Shown: one piece after another, positions 1-7,038 of the stretch
Position numbering within the stretch: the first letter of the stretch is position 1
Layout: every line of letters begins with the position of its first letter
From: Lachnospiraceae bacterium UBA4317
GTDB taxonomy: Bacteria; Bacillota_A; Clostridia; Lachnospirales; Lachnospiraceae
Direction of reading: 5' to 3'
Assembly: GCA_002394525.1 (NCBI GenBank)
Contig: DGUF01000253.1
Location: forward strand, 1 to 12,073
Length of the DNA stretch: 12,073 bases
Notes under the pieces: model-generated
What the model saw: the letters and a program-made list of their open reading frames with translations, nothing else
Told to the model about the DNA's origin: nothing
The model's database searches: none
Made by a program: the position numbers and the translations under genes

Positions 1-1060
1 TTTTCTTCATGAAACAACCCTGCAGCACACGCCCCTTTCCGCAGAGCCGGATGATGGTCATCTCGGCGGCGATCCCGGCATCGATCCGGCCGCTCTTGTA
101 GTCCTGATCGGCCTGCAGGCAGAGCTGGAGGGACTCCTCCAGGCGCCGGGGCTCCAGCCTGCCGGTGACGGGCAGGTAGTTTTTTTTGATGATCCAGGGA
201 GACAGGCCGACCCTTTTTGCGATCTCGCCCTCCCCGAGCCGCTCTGCCTGCAGCTCCCTGATCTGCAGGAGCCTGAGGTATTCCCTCTGAAGCAGGGTCA
301 GGATGACCTGGCTGGGTGTGCGCAGGGCGATGAGGTCCATGTAGATGGCCAGGGCTTTCTGGCTCTGCCTGCGGGAGACGGCCGAGACCAGCTCAAAGAT
401 CCGGTCCCTGAGTCTGGGACTGCAGACGGCCTCGATATCCTCGGCCGTGACCCGGTCCCTTCCCATACAGTAGGCCGTCAGCTTGTCCGACTCGCTGACG
501 ATATTCATCATATCCTCTCCCACTGTCTCCAGAAAGCGGTTGAGTACTGGCCCGTCAATGGCCAGGCCGGCCTTTTTGAAGAGTCCCGCCGTCCACCGGC
601 CCAGCAGCTGGGGCGTCAGGTCCTCGCAGTTGAGGACAAAGCCCTGCTTCTGGATGGCCTTGTAGAGTTTTTTGCGCTTGTCCGGGCTCTCCTCCACAAA
701 GACCAGGGAGGCTGTCTCCGGGATCTCCGGAATAAAGGCGGCCAGGGCATCCGACTCCACACTGGCCTTTTTGGAAAAAAAGACGGAGTTTTCCAGGATG
801 ATCACGCGCCGGTCGGCAAAAAAGGGCAGGGTCTGGGCCTGGTCGATCACCTCTCTGGCGGTGATGTCCATGCCGGAATAGACGGAGAGGTTCATCCGGT
901 CCCCGTCCCCCAGCAGGGCGTCCCGGAGCCTGTCGCGGTTCTGCAGGCGCAGGTAGGCCTGGTCGCCGCACAGAAGATAGACCCGCTCAAAGCGGCCCTC
1001 TTTGATGGCCTGGTTCAATGCCTTCTGCTGTTGTCCGAAATCCTCTTTTTTTGCTGCCAA
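1..1060 (-). CDS. holA: DNA polymerase III subunit delta (clamp loader), 3' end beyond window
   Basis: Delta subunit of the clamp loader, which opens the beta sliding clamp during replication. The frame is open for 353 codons and runs off the left edge without a stop; the family is usually about 320-350 residues, so nearly the whole protein is present. Recognisable stretches are the N-terminal RVYLLCGDQAYLR (about residues 26-38), the motif QTLPFFADRRVIILENS (about 76-92), and the collar-domain region around SPRLRDRIFELVSAVSRRQS. The start is chosen as TTG at 1060: it follows an in-frame TGA closely, and AGGAG lies 8 nt upstream (1073-1069). No ATG exists before the conserved N-terminal region. 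It lies 100 nt downstream of the RND gene on the same strand, with a hairpin between but little room for a promoter, so readthrough from the efflux operon is possible. The family call is secure; the TTG start is inferred. Confidence 0.93.
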   Translation of the reverse strand, partial: MAAKKEDFGQQQKALNQAIKEGRFERVYLLCGDQAYLRLQNRDRLRDALLGDGDRMNLSVYSGMDITAREVIDQAQTLPFFADRRVIILENSVFFSKKASVESDALAAFIPEIPETASLVFVEESPDKRKKLYKAIQKQGFVLNCEDLTPQLLGRWTAGLFKKAGLAIDGPVLNRFLETVGEDMMNIVSESDKLTAYCMGRDRVTAEDIEAVCSPRLRDRIFELVSAVSRRQSQKALAIYMDLIALRTPSQVILTLLQREYLRLLQIRELQAERLGEGEIAKRVGLSPWIIKKNYLPVTGRLEPRRLEESLQLCLQADQDYKSGRIDAGIAAEMTIIRLCGKGRVLQGCFMKK

Positions 1061-1068
1061 TTGCTCAT

Positions 1069-1073
1069 CTCCT
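1069..1073 (-). promoter_or_regulatory. Ribosome binding site deciding the holA TTG start
   Basis: On the minus strand AGGAG ends 8 nt before TTG at 1060. It is the last of three CGGCAGGA units spaced 18 nt apart, so the ribosome binding site is part of a short tandem repeat. Confidence 0.7.
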
Positions 1074-1117
1074 GCCGTTCAGACTTTTCCTGCCGTTCAA
1101 ACATATCCTGCCGCAGG
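1071..1117. repeat. Three 18-nt spaced repeat units before holA
   Basis: On the plus strand CCTGCCGTTCAGACTTTT (1071-1088) is followed by CCTGCCGTTCAAACATAT (1089-1106) and a shortened third unit, CCTGCCGCAGG (1107-1117). The first two share 11 leading bases. The third unit is also one arm of the hairpin at 1107-1152. On the sense strand of holA this repeats the motif CGGCAGGA, and the last copy supplies the holA ribosome binding site. Confidence 0.75.
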
Positions 1118-1152
1118 TCCGCGCCCTTTTCGGGCCCCGGACCTGCGGCAGG
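1107..1152 (-). terminator. Strong hairpin between RND permease gene and holA
   Basis: Perfect 14-bp inverted repeat: CCTGCCGCAGGTCC at 1107-1120 and GGACCTGCGGCAGG at 1139-1152. Inside it is a second stem, GCCC/GGGC, around a GAAAA loop on the minus strand. It begins 8 nt after the RND stop codon. There is no T-tract on either strand, so it is not a textbook intrinsic terminator; it may be a weak terminator, a 3' end stabiliser or a processing site that lowers holA readthrough. Confidence 0.55.
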
Positions 1153-1160
1153 GATCATTT

Positions 1161-4100
1161 TCAATAGGCCAGGCCCGCAGGCCTCTCCTCTTCATTATTA
1201 TGCTCCTTTTTATCCTTTTTGGAAATAAGCAGATAGTAGGCCGGCATCATCAGCAGGCAGAGGATCGTGGAGGCGACCAGTCCGCCGATAATGACAAAGG
1301 CCATGGAGGACATCATGGTGTTGTCCGAAAACCAGCCCATGGGCACCATGGCCAGGATGGTGGTCAGGGTGGTCATCAGGATGGGGCGCAGGCGAATCTT
1401 GCCTGCCTTGACCAGGGCGTCCTCCAGGGGCATGTGCTCCTTTTCCTGGTTGACCGTGTCCACGAGCAGGATCCCGTTGTTGACCGCGATTCCCATGAGC
1501 ATGAGAAAGCCCATCATGGAGACCATGTTGAGACTGCTCCGCATGAGAAAGAGCAGGAGGAAGGACCCGATCAGGGAGAAGGGGATGCAGGTCATGACCA
1601 TGAGGGAGAAACGGGGGGATTCAAACTGCATGGCCATGACCAGGAAGACCAGGAAGATGCCGGCCAGGATGGCATTGAAGATGGCCGTCAGGTTCTCCGT
1701 CTGGGATTCCTGCGCCATGGAGCTGGACAGCTCCACGCCCTCGGGGAAGGTCAGGTCTTTGACCGCCCGGTTGACCGCCCTGGTGATCTCTCCCTTTTTG
1801 CCCTTGGCTGTCGTGGCCGAGATCGTGTTCTGGATCTTTCCGTTGTTCTTCTGGATCAGCTGCAGCTGCTGGTCATAGCGGATCTCCGCGATGTCGTGCA
1901 GAGTGATCTGGTTGCCCGCGGCCCCGGTCAGGGGCTTGTTGAGCAGCTGGTTGACGTCCTCATAGGTGCCGTCGGCATAATTGAGGATAATATCATATTC
2001 GTTGCCGTTTATTTCCATGTGGGCGGCCGTGACGCCGTTCATGGTCTGGTAGAGGTCCAGGGCGACCTGGGCGGGGGCCAGGCCCGCGGCCGCAGCCTTC
2101 TGGGGATCGACGACCACATGGCCGGCCGTCTGCCTGGTGGCGGCATCCGATTTGACATGGAGGACGCCGGGCAGCTCGTCCATGATCTCCTCGACCTGCT
2201 CACAGGCTTTGGCCAGGTCATTGACATCCTCGCCCTGGACGACGATATCGACCGTATCGGTGGAGAAGCCGGAGGACATCATGCTGCTGGAGCCCCCGGA
2301 CGGAGCGATCGTGATGTCCGCTCCCGCCATGCCCGAGAGGGCCGCCGTGTACTCTTCCACCGCGTCCTCACTGGACCTCTTGCACTTGTCGACCGCATAG
2401 GCCGTGACGACCGCCTGGTTTCCGGAGATGCTCAGGCTGTAGTTCTCGAAATTGTCATCCTGACTGACCATTTCCTCGATCTTCTGCATCTCCCGGTCCA
2501 TGACCTCCAGGCGGGTGCCCGACCGGAAGTCGGCCGTGACCGTGATGCTGCCGTTATAGTCGGCGGGGATCAGCTCCAGGGTCAGGGTGGAGGCCAGGAA
2601 GAAGGAGGCGATCAGGAGCAGGACACTGACCAGAAGGGTCGTCTTTTTCCAGTACATGAGCCTCCTGAGCAGCCTGTCATAGCCCGCGCGGACCCTGTCC
2701 AGAAGGCCGTTGACCGGGCTCTCCTCCTTCTCGCGGGGATGCACATAGACATAGAGCAGGGGCACGATGCAGAGGGCGCTGATCAGGGAGGCGATCATGG
2801 CCACCACGATGATCACGCCCAGCTGGGAGAACATCTGGCCGGCCAGGCCCTTGATCAGGGTCATGGGCAGGTAGACGACGCAGGTGGTGATGGTCGAAGC
2901 CGCGATACTCATCATGACCGTCTCCGCGCCCCTGACTGCCGCCTCTCTCAGGTCCAGACCCTCCTCGGTCGCCCTAAAGCAGCTCTCGATGACGACGATG
3001 GAGTTGTCGACGATCATGCCGATCGCGATGACCAGGGCGCCGGTGGTGATGATATTGAGGTCAAAGCCCAGCAGGTACATGATGACCAGGGTCGCGAAGA
3101 CCGACAGGGGCATGGAGCTGCCGACGATCAGGGAGGCCTTGATATCGCCGAAGAAGAGCAGGAGGACCAGCATGGCGAAAAGGACGCCGAGGGCCAGGGT
3201 CTCGGCGACGGACTTCAGGGCGTCGACGATCTCGGCTCCCGAGTCATAGACCATGTCATAGACCACGCCGGCGTCCTGCTTTTCCAGATTCCGGATGGTT
3301 TTCCGCACATTGGAGGCCACGCGGACGGTCGACGCGCTCTGTACCTTATAGACCTGGATCGTGACATTCTCCTCTCCGTTGTAGCGGCTGATGGAGGATG
3401 GATCCTGAACGCCCATGCTGATATCCGCGACATCCTTGAGGCGGATCTGGGCTCCCGTCGCCGTGGACAGGACCGTGTTCTCCAGGGCCTGGAGAGAGAC
3501 AAAATCGGCGCTGGTGCTGATGCTGATCTCCTGGGAGCCGGCCCGCACGCTGCCCGCCGGCACATTGTAGTCCGCCGCGCCGACCTGCTGGGCGATCCCG
3601 GAAATATTCATCCCGTACTGACGCATGGCGTCCTCGTTGAGCCGGACCCTCACATAGTTGGTCTTTCCGCCCGTGACATCCACCCTGGCGACATTGCCCA
3701 CGCCCTCCAGGGCCGGCACGACGGTCTCGTTGATATAGGCCATCATGTCGGTCGACCCGTTGCTGGTCGCGGAAATGCTGACTGTGGGCACCTGGTTGAC
3801 GTCCATCTCTATGATCGTCGGCTCCTGGGCGTCATCCGGCAGATCCAGGGCGTCCAGGGCGGCGGACAGAGAGGTGTAGGCGTCATTCATGTTCTGGCCG
3901 TAATCATAGGTCAGAAGGACCATACAGTAGTTGTCATAGGAATAGGAGGCGACGCTGTCCACGCCGCCCAGAGTCTCCGCGGCGTCCTCGATCTTGGAGG
4001 TGACCAGGTCATCGATACTGGTTGGACTGGCGCCCGGATAGACCGTGGTGACCAGGTACATAGGCAGGTCAATGTCCGGGATCAGCTCCATGCTGAAGCC

Positions 4101-4190
4101 GGGTATGGAAAAAATGCCGAACACGACGATTCCCAGGACCATCAGAGCCGTGGAAACCGGACGTCTCAGGACAAGTTTTGTCAGATTCAT
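1161..4190 (-). CDS. RND-family efflux transporter permease (AcrB/HAE type)
   Basis: Proton-driven efflux pump of the membrane. At 1009 residues it has the normal family length and is complete. The N-terminus has the RND opening (residues 1-40, RRPVSTALMVLGIVVFG then MELIPDIDLP). Two halves each carry a first membrane helix, a large external loop and a helix bundle: helices near 10-30, 327-480, then 517-537, and 838-990. The TM4 proton-relay region reads GALVIAIGMIVDNSIVVIE (384-402), with D395-N396 where AcrB has two Asp. TM10 reads MGIAVNNGILLVD (899-911), with no Lys at the position of AcrB K940. The ATG at 4190 has AGGA 10 nt upstream. It lies 34 nt after the adaptor gene and is surely cotranscribed with it; tetR upstream suggests drug- or metabolite-induced repression release. 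The substrate cannot be told from sequence. A lipid or peptide exporter role is possible, since no outer membrane is expected in this host. Confidence 0.95.
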   Translation of the reverse strand: MNLTKLVLRRPVSTALMVLGIVVFGIFSIPGFSMELIPDIDLPMYLVTTVYPGASPTSIDDLVTSKIEDAAETLGGVDSVASYSYDNYCMVLLTYDYGQNMNDAYTSLSAALDALDLPDDAQEPTIIEMDVNQVPTVSISATSNGSTDMMAYINETVVPALEGVGNVARVDVTGGKTNYVRVRLNEDAMRQYGMNISGIAQQVGAADYNVPAGSVRAGSQEISISTSADFVSLQALENTVLSTATGAQIRLKDVADISMGVQDPSSISRYNGEENVTIQVYKVQSASTVRVASNVRKTIRNLEKQDAGVVYDMVYDSGAEIVDALKSVAETLALGVLFAMLVLLLFFGDIKASLIVGSSMPLSVFATLVIMYLLGFDLNIITTGALVIAIGMIVDNSIVVIESCFRATEEGLDLREAAVRGAETVMMSIAASTITTCVVYLPMTLIKGLAGQMFSQLGVIIVVAMIASLISALCIVPLLYVYVHPREKEESPVNGLLDRVRAGYDRLLRRLMYWKKTTLLVSVLLLIASFFLASTLTLELIPADYNGSITVTADFRSGTRLEVMDREMQKIEEMVSQDDNFENYSLSISGNQAVVTAYAVDKCKRSSEDAVEEYTAALSGMAGADITIAPSGGSSSMMSSGFSTDTVDIVVQGEDVNDLAKACEQVEEIMDELPGVLHVKSDAATRQTAGHVVVDPQKAAAAGLAPAQVALDLYQTMNGVTAAHMEINGNEYDIILNYADGTYEDVNQLLNKPLTGAAGNQITLHDIAEIRYDQQLQLIQKNNGKIQNTISATTAKGKKGEITRAVNRAVKDLTFPEGVELSSSMAQESQTENLTAIFNAILAGIFLVFLVMAMQFESPRFSLMVMTCIPFSLIGSFLLLFLMRSSLNMVSMMGFLMLMGIAVNNGILLVDTVNQEKEHMPLEDALVKAGKIRLRPILMTTLTTILAMVPMGWFSDNTMMSSMAFVIIGGLVASTILCLLMMPAYYLLISKKDKKEHNNEEERPAGLAY

Positions 4191-4224
4191 GAGGGGTCAT
4201 TCCTTTCCTGCTGCAGACACATCA

Positions 4225-5985
4225 TTATGAATTGCCTTCGGTGGTCCCGCCGGTTCCATCCATGATCTCGACAGCCGCGCCGTCCTTGAGTCCGGCGCCC
4301 CAGGTCGTGATCACTTCGTCCCCCTCGGAAAGGCCCTCCAGGATCGCGATCTGATCGTCGCTGTAGAGTCCGGCCGTGACATTTCTGCGCACGGCCTTTG
4401 TCCCCTCGGCCGCCCTTTCGGCGATGAAGACGTAGGCCTGGTCATTGTCATAGTAGACCGCGTCAAAGGGAATGAGGATCTCATCCTGCACGGAATCCGA
4501 CACGAGCGACAGGCTCATGCTGGTGTTGGACAGGAGCTTGCGGTCTGTGATCGAGGTGATGTCCGCCTCGACCTTGAAGAGCCCCTTCTGGGGATCCACG
4601 GAGGTCGCGATCGAGGAGATGCTGCCCTTGAGGTCTGTCTTTCCCGGATCCAGGATGACCCCGTCCCCGATATTGAGGTGGTTCCTGACTTCCTCTGGCA
4701 CATAGAAGGCGACGGTCATGATCTCCTTGTCAGAGATCGTGAAGGCGGGCTGGCCCTGGGCAAAGAGCTGGTTTTCGACGACGTTGACCGATTCAATGAT
4801 CCCGCTGATGGGCGCGGTCACGGTGTAGAGGTCCTTCTGGTACTGGGCGGATTCCACGCCGGTCTGTGCCGCCTGGATCTGGGCATCGTAGACCTGGGTG
4901 CCGCCGCCCGCGTTCGCGGCAGATTTTGCGGCGCTGATATTCTTGTCCATGGCCTTGATCTGGGAATCGATCTGCTTGATGCTGCTCTCAAGCTGGGTGA
5001 TGGAGGTGGAGGCCTGGGAGTAACCGGACTGGGCCGAGGCGCTCAGGGCCTTGGCCTGCTCCATCTGGTCCCTGAGGGTATTGAGGCCGGTGGCGGACAG
5101 GTATTCCACAGTGATCGGCACCTCCCCCAGTCCCTTCAAAAGGGCCGCGGCCGTCTTCTGCTTCTGGGACTCCACCTCGACGGTCTTTGAGGAGGAGCCG
5201 CCCCCCTTTCCGGAATCTCCGGACGGGGTCTTTTCCTCTCCGCCGTCCTCATAATCAGGGGAGGAGAAGACCATGACATTTCCCTGGTTCTCCTTAAAGC
5301 CGCCGGTCACCTCTGTCACGACTTTTGTCTCAGGGATCGAGGCCGCCATCAGCCCGGCTGTCGTGGCGCAGTCGGGATTGGCCGTCAGGAAGGACTGATA
5401 TCGAATAAAGAGGTTGTTGGTCCCGTCATAGACCGCCTTTGCCGCCGCATAGGCCTTGTCGGCCTGTTCCTGCGCCAGCTTGAGCTGGTCCACATTCTTT
5501 TTGAGGGTGTCCAGCTGCTTCTGGGAGGACTCCTTCTGCTTTTTGAGCGTATCCCTCTGCCCCTTGAGCGAGGTGATATTGACATTGGCCTGCTTTTTGG
5601 CCGAGCTGATCTGGTCCTGGGCCGCGGCCTTTCCCGCCTTCGCGGTCTGGACTGCGTCCCGGGCGCTCTGCATCTGCAGTTCGGCCGCCTTGTCGTCAAA
5701 GTGGCAGAGAACATCTCCGGCCGAGACCACATCCCCGACCTTGACCCTCACTGAATCGACGGTCCCGGATACCATGGGCATGATATTGACGGAGTTGGAA
5801 GGGGAGACCGTGCCCACATAGGTGGACGTGAGCTCCAGGGTCCCGCGGACGGCTTTCTGCGTTTCCACCTTTGTCGCCTGCAGGGTCTTTTCCTCTTTCT
5901 TTGTATTCCCACAGCCGGAAGCGGACACCAAGGCGAGGATGGCAGTCAGGGTGACCGCCGCTATACGGGAAACTGATTTCTTCAT
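4225..5985 (-). CDS. HlyD/RND-type efflux adaptor subunit, predicted lipoprotein
   Basis: Extracytoplasmic adaptor that pairs with the RND permease encoded 34 nt downstream. From ATG 5985 it has 586 residues. Residues 1-25 form a lipoprotein signal (MKKSVSRIAA, hydrophobic core, then SASGC), predicting lipidation on Cys25. Residues 57-100 carry the first half of the lipoyl-like domain (MVSGTVDSVRVKVGDVVSAGDVL). Residues 104-187 are a long Lys/Gln/Ala-rich coiled coil. Residues 188-300 are an insert with a Gly/Ser-rich linker (about 248-266). A second coil spans 300-385, then the returning lipoyl half (VTAPISGIIESVNV, 389-402), a beta-barrel part and a membrane-proximal C-terminus. It is longer than common adaptors (about 350-450). 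ATG 5985 is preferred because the signal peptide starts there, though AGGAGG (6005-6000) is 14 nt away; the alternative TTG at 6015 has no ribosome site before it. The family call is firm. Confidence 0.92.
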   Translation of the reverse strand: MKKSVSRIAAVTLTAILALVSASGCGNTKKEEKTLQATKVETQKAVRGTLELTSTYVGTVSPSNSVNIMPMVSGTVDSVRVKVGDVVSAGDVLCHFDDKAAELQMQSARDAVQTAKAGKAAAQDQISSAKKQANVNITSLKGQRDTLKKQKESSQKQLDTLKKNVDQLKLAQEQADKAYAAAKAVYDGTNNLFIRYQSFLTANPDCATTAGLMAASIPETKVVTEVTGGFKENQGNVMVFSSPDYEDGGEEKTPSGDSGKGGGSSSKTVEVESQKQKTAAALLKGLGEVPITVEYLSATGLNTLRDQMEQAKALSASAQSGYSQASTSITQLESSIKQIDSQIKAMDKNISAAKSAANAGGGTQVYDAQIQAAQTGVESAQYQKDLYTVTAPISGIIESVNVVENQLFAQGQPAFTISDKEIMTVAFYVPEEVRNHLNIGDGVILDPGKTDLKGSISSIATSVDPQKGLFKVEADITSITDRKLLSNTSMSLSLVSDSVQDEILIPFDAVYYDNDQAYVFIAERAAEGTKAVRRNVTAGLYSDDQIAILEGLSEGDEVITTWGAGLKDGAAVEIMDGTGGTTEGNS

Positions 5986-5999
5986 ATGTGTGACTATGA

Positions 6000-6005
6000 C
6001 CTCCT
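6000..6005 (-). promoter_or_regulatory. Ribosome binding site of the adaptor gene, long spacing
   Basis: A perfect AGGAGG on the minus strand lies 14 nt before ATG 5985. This is longer than the usual 5-9 nt. It excludes TTG 6015, which lies upstream of the site. A 9-bp hairpin (6013-6034) sits 7 nt upstream and could affect access to it. Confidence 0.65.
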
Positions 6006-6012
6006 CTTTTTT

Positions 6013-6034
6013 CAAGACTCGCTCGCGAGTCTTG
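6013..6034 (-). repeat. Hairpin just upstream of adaptor ribosome binding site
   Basis: Perfect 9-bp inverted repeat with a 4-nt loop: CAAGACTCG (6013-6021), loop, CGAGTCTTG (6026-6034). On the minus strand it is followed by six A and then GAGGAGG. It is not a terminator because no T-tract follows. It may set leader mRNA structure or stability, or be a DNA binding palindrome. Confidence 0.65.
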
Positions 6035-6048
6035 CGCGCCGGATGCGG

Positions 6049-6082
6049 GTTGACATGTCTTGTTTTTCAAAGACATGTCAAC
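6049..6082. promoter_or_regulatory. Twin GACATGTC palindromes, candidate operator (or RNA hairpin)
   Basis: Perfect 13-bp inverted repeat GTTGACATGTCTT (6049-6061) and AAGACATGTCAAC (6070-6082) with an 8-nt spacer. Each arm contains the self-complementary octamer GACATGTC (6052-6059 and 6072-6079), with centres exactly 20 bp apart, close to two helical turns. This layout suits cooperative binding of two dimers, and the TetR gene lies just upstream. As RNA it would form a 13-bp hairpin. Operator function is inferred. Confidence 0.5.
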
Positions 6083-6093
6083 ATCCTCCAACA

Positions 6094-6105
6094 GCTTTGC
6101 AAAGC
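6094..6105. repeat. 12-bp perfect palindrome in the adaptor leader
   Basis: GCTTTGCAAAGC is fully self-complementary. It lies between the 105-nt structured element and the twin GACATGTC sites. No known site was recognised. Confidence 0.4.
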
Positions 6106-6142
6106 AAAGATGTTCCGCATACCGTGCGCATCCTCGCGGAGC

Positions 6143-6247
6143 GTTTATTCTTCATCGCGGGATTGTACCCACGATGAGGCGAGTTTCCTTTTTTTGCGCG
6201 CGTATCCAACGACTGAAGTCACGGATATTGCGCGATGAAGAATAAAC
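6143..6247 (-). ncRNA. Candidate structured leader RNA closed by a 17-bp stem
   Basis: Perfect 17-bp inverted repeat GTTTATTCTTCATCGCG (6143-6159) and CGCGATGAAGAATAAAC (6231-6247) encloses 71 nt. On the minus-strand transcript two inner hairpins are visible: one from TATCC/GGATA (6223-6227 with 6203-6207), and one from CATCG-U-GGG pairing with CCC-G-CGATG (6176-6168 with 6161-6153) around a 6-nt loop. The second shares bases with the closing stem, so the two are mutually exclusive. It has a G-U pair on the minus strand that would be a C-A mismatch on the plus strand, which favours the minus-strand RNA as the functional one. It sits in the untranslated leader between tetR and the adaptor gene. 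It matches no RNA family I recognise. A small inverted-repeat mobile element is the main alternative. Confidence 0.45.
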
Positions 6248-6308
6248 ATGCGATCATAAGCTGCTGCTGTTCACAGGCCTTTTACCCGGATCTATACAGC
6301 ATGGTGGC

Positions 6309-6334
6309 GGCCGCGGCAGCTCTGCCGTCCGGCC
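6309..6334 (-). terminator. GC-rich hairpin directly after tetR stop
   Basis: GGCCG (6309-6313) and GGCAG (6315-6319) pair with CTGCC (6322-6326) and CGGCC (6330-6334). The hairpin begins 3 nt after the tetR TGA. There is no T-tract, so it is more likely a mRNA-end structure that protects tetR mRNA or lowers downstream expression than a full terminator. Confidence 0.4.
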
Positions 6335-6337
6335 CCG

Positions 6338-6865
6338 TCAGATAGTCAGAATAAAGCTCATCATATAATCCACCAGCTCCTCCGGGGTCTCACTCTCCCC
6401 GGGTTCCAGGAGCCAGCGCATGATGACGCTGTTGATGGCACCGATCCGCGTGGAGATGGAATATTTCTCCTTCACGCCGGTGCAGGTACAGGAACAGGAC
6501 ATGTCGTGGGCTGCCTCGGCCATTTTGTAGAGGATGATCGAGGCGTTGGAATTGGACCAGATCATGAGCCTGCGCCGGTGATCCTGTACAAAGTAGATAT
6601 AGCGGAAAAGAAAGGACCGCCATGCCCTCTCGTCCTGTGAAAGCAGCACCGGAAGGGCATGCTCCTTGAACTCGCGGATAAAGTCCCCCAGGACCAGGTC
6701 CAGGATCTCACCGGTGGAGGAAAAGTTCCTGTAAAAGGAAGCTCTCGCCACTCCGGCCCGGTTGACAACATCCGTGACCGTGATCTCTGTAAAGGGCTTC
6801 TCCGCCATCAGGTCCATGAGCGCGTTCGTGATCTCCTCCGATACCAGGTGTCTGCTCTCGGCCAT
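6338..6865 (-). CDS. TetR/AcrR-family transcriptional regulator, likely repressor of the RND operon
   Basis: DNA-binding regulator of 175 residues, slightly short but within the family range. Residues 8-52 form the TetR helix-turn-helix (EITNALMDLMAEKPFTEIT, then VTDVVNRAGVARASFYRNF). Residues 53-175 form the ligand/dimer domain, helical, ending in a conserved-looking INSVIMRWLLEPGESETPEE segment (145-163). An unusual SCSCTCTG stretch has Cys124, Cys126 and Cys128. The start ATG 6865 has GGAGGAG 6 nt upstream (6878-6872). A strong promoter lies about 170 nt upstream, and the adaptor and RND genes follow on the same strand. By analogy with AcrR/AcrAB-type loci it probably represses its own operon; this is inferred from context. 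Ligand is unknown. The Cys cluster could sense thiols, oxidants or metals. Confidence 0.9.
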   Translation of the reverse strand: MAESRHLVSEEITNALMDLMAEKPFTEITVTDVVNRAGVARASFYRNFSSTGEILDLVLGDFIREFKEHALPVLLSQDERAWRSFLFRYIYFVQDHRRRLMIWSNSNASIILYKMAEAAHDMSCSCTCTGVKEKYSISTRIGAINSVIMRWLLEPGESETPEELVDYMMSFILTI

Positions 6866-7038
6866 AATTTACTCCTCCGTTTCCCCGCCGGCTCCCCGCA
6901 GGGGGACCGGGACGGCTGATCTCAGAAAGCAGGTGATCCATGTCCCCGGGCTTTGCGGGGAATCTGCCGGCAAAAAAACCTCGAAATTCAGCGGGGTAAA
7001 TACCGGGCGCGATACACTCTGTCTCATAAGTTCGCCGT

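Noticed and set aside
1002..4265. Plus-strand open frame of 1087 codons opposite the RND gene
   Set aside because: Its product is a low-complexity His/Asp/Gly/Gln-rich string with no domain, exactly mirroring the GC-rich codon use of the RND permease on the other strand.
5696..6076. Out-of-frame 126-codon frame from ATG 6076, with GGAGG 8 nt upstream, overlapping the adaptor N-terminus
   Set aside because: The ribosome site is good, but most of the frame is an alternative reading of the conserved adaptor gene and its start lies in the twin palindrome, so chance is more likely.
6869..7027. 52-codon leader frame (ATG 7027 to TAA 6869) whose stop overlaps the tetR ribosome site
   Set aside because: Arrangement looks like coupling, but the ATG is only about 5 nt from the predicted transcript start and has no ribosome binding site; composition is Pro/Arg-rich and chance-like.
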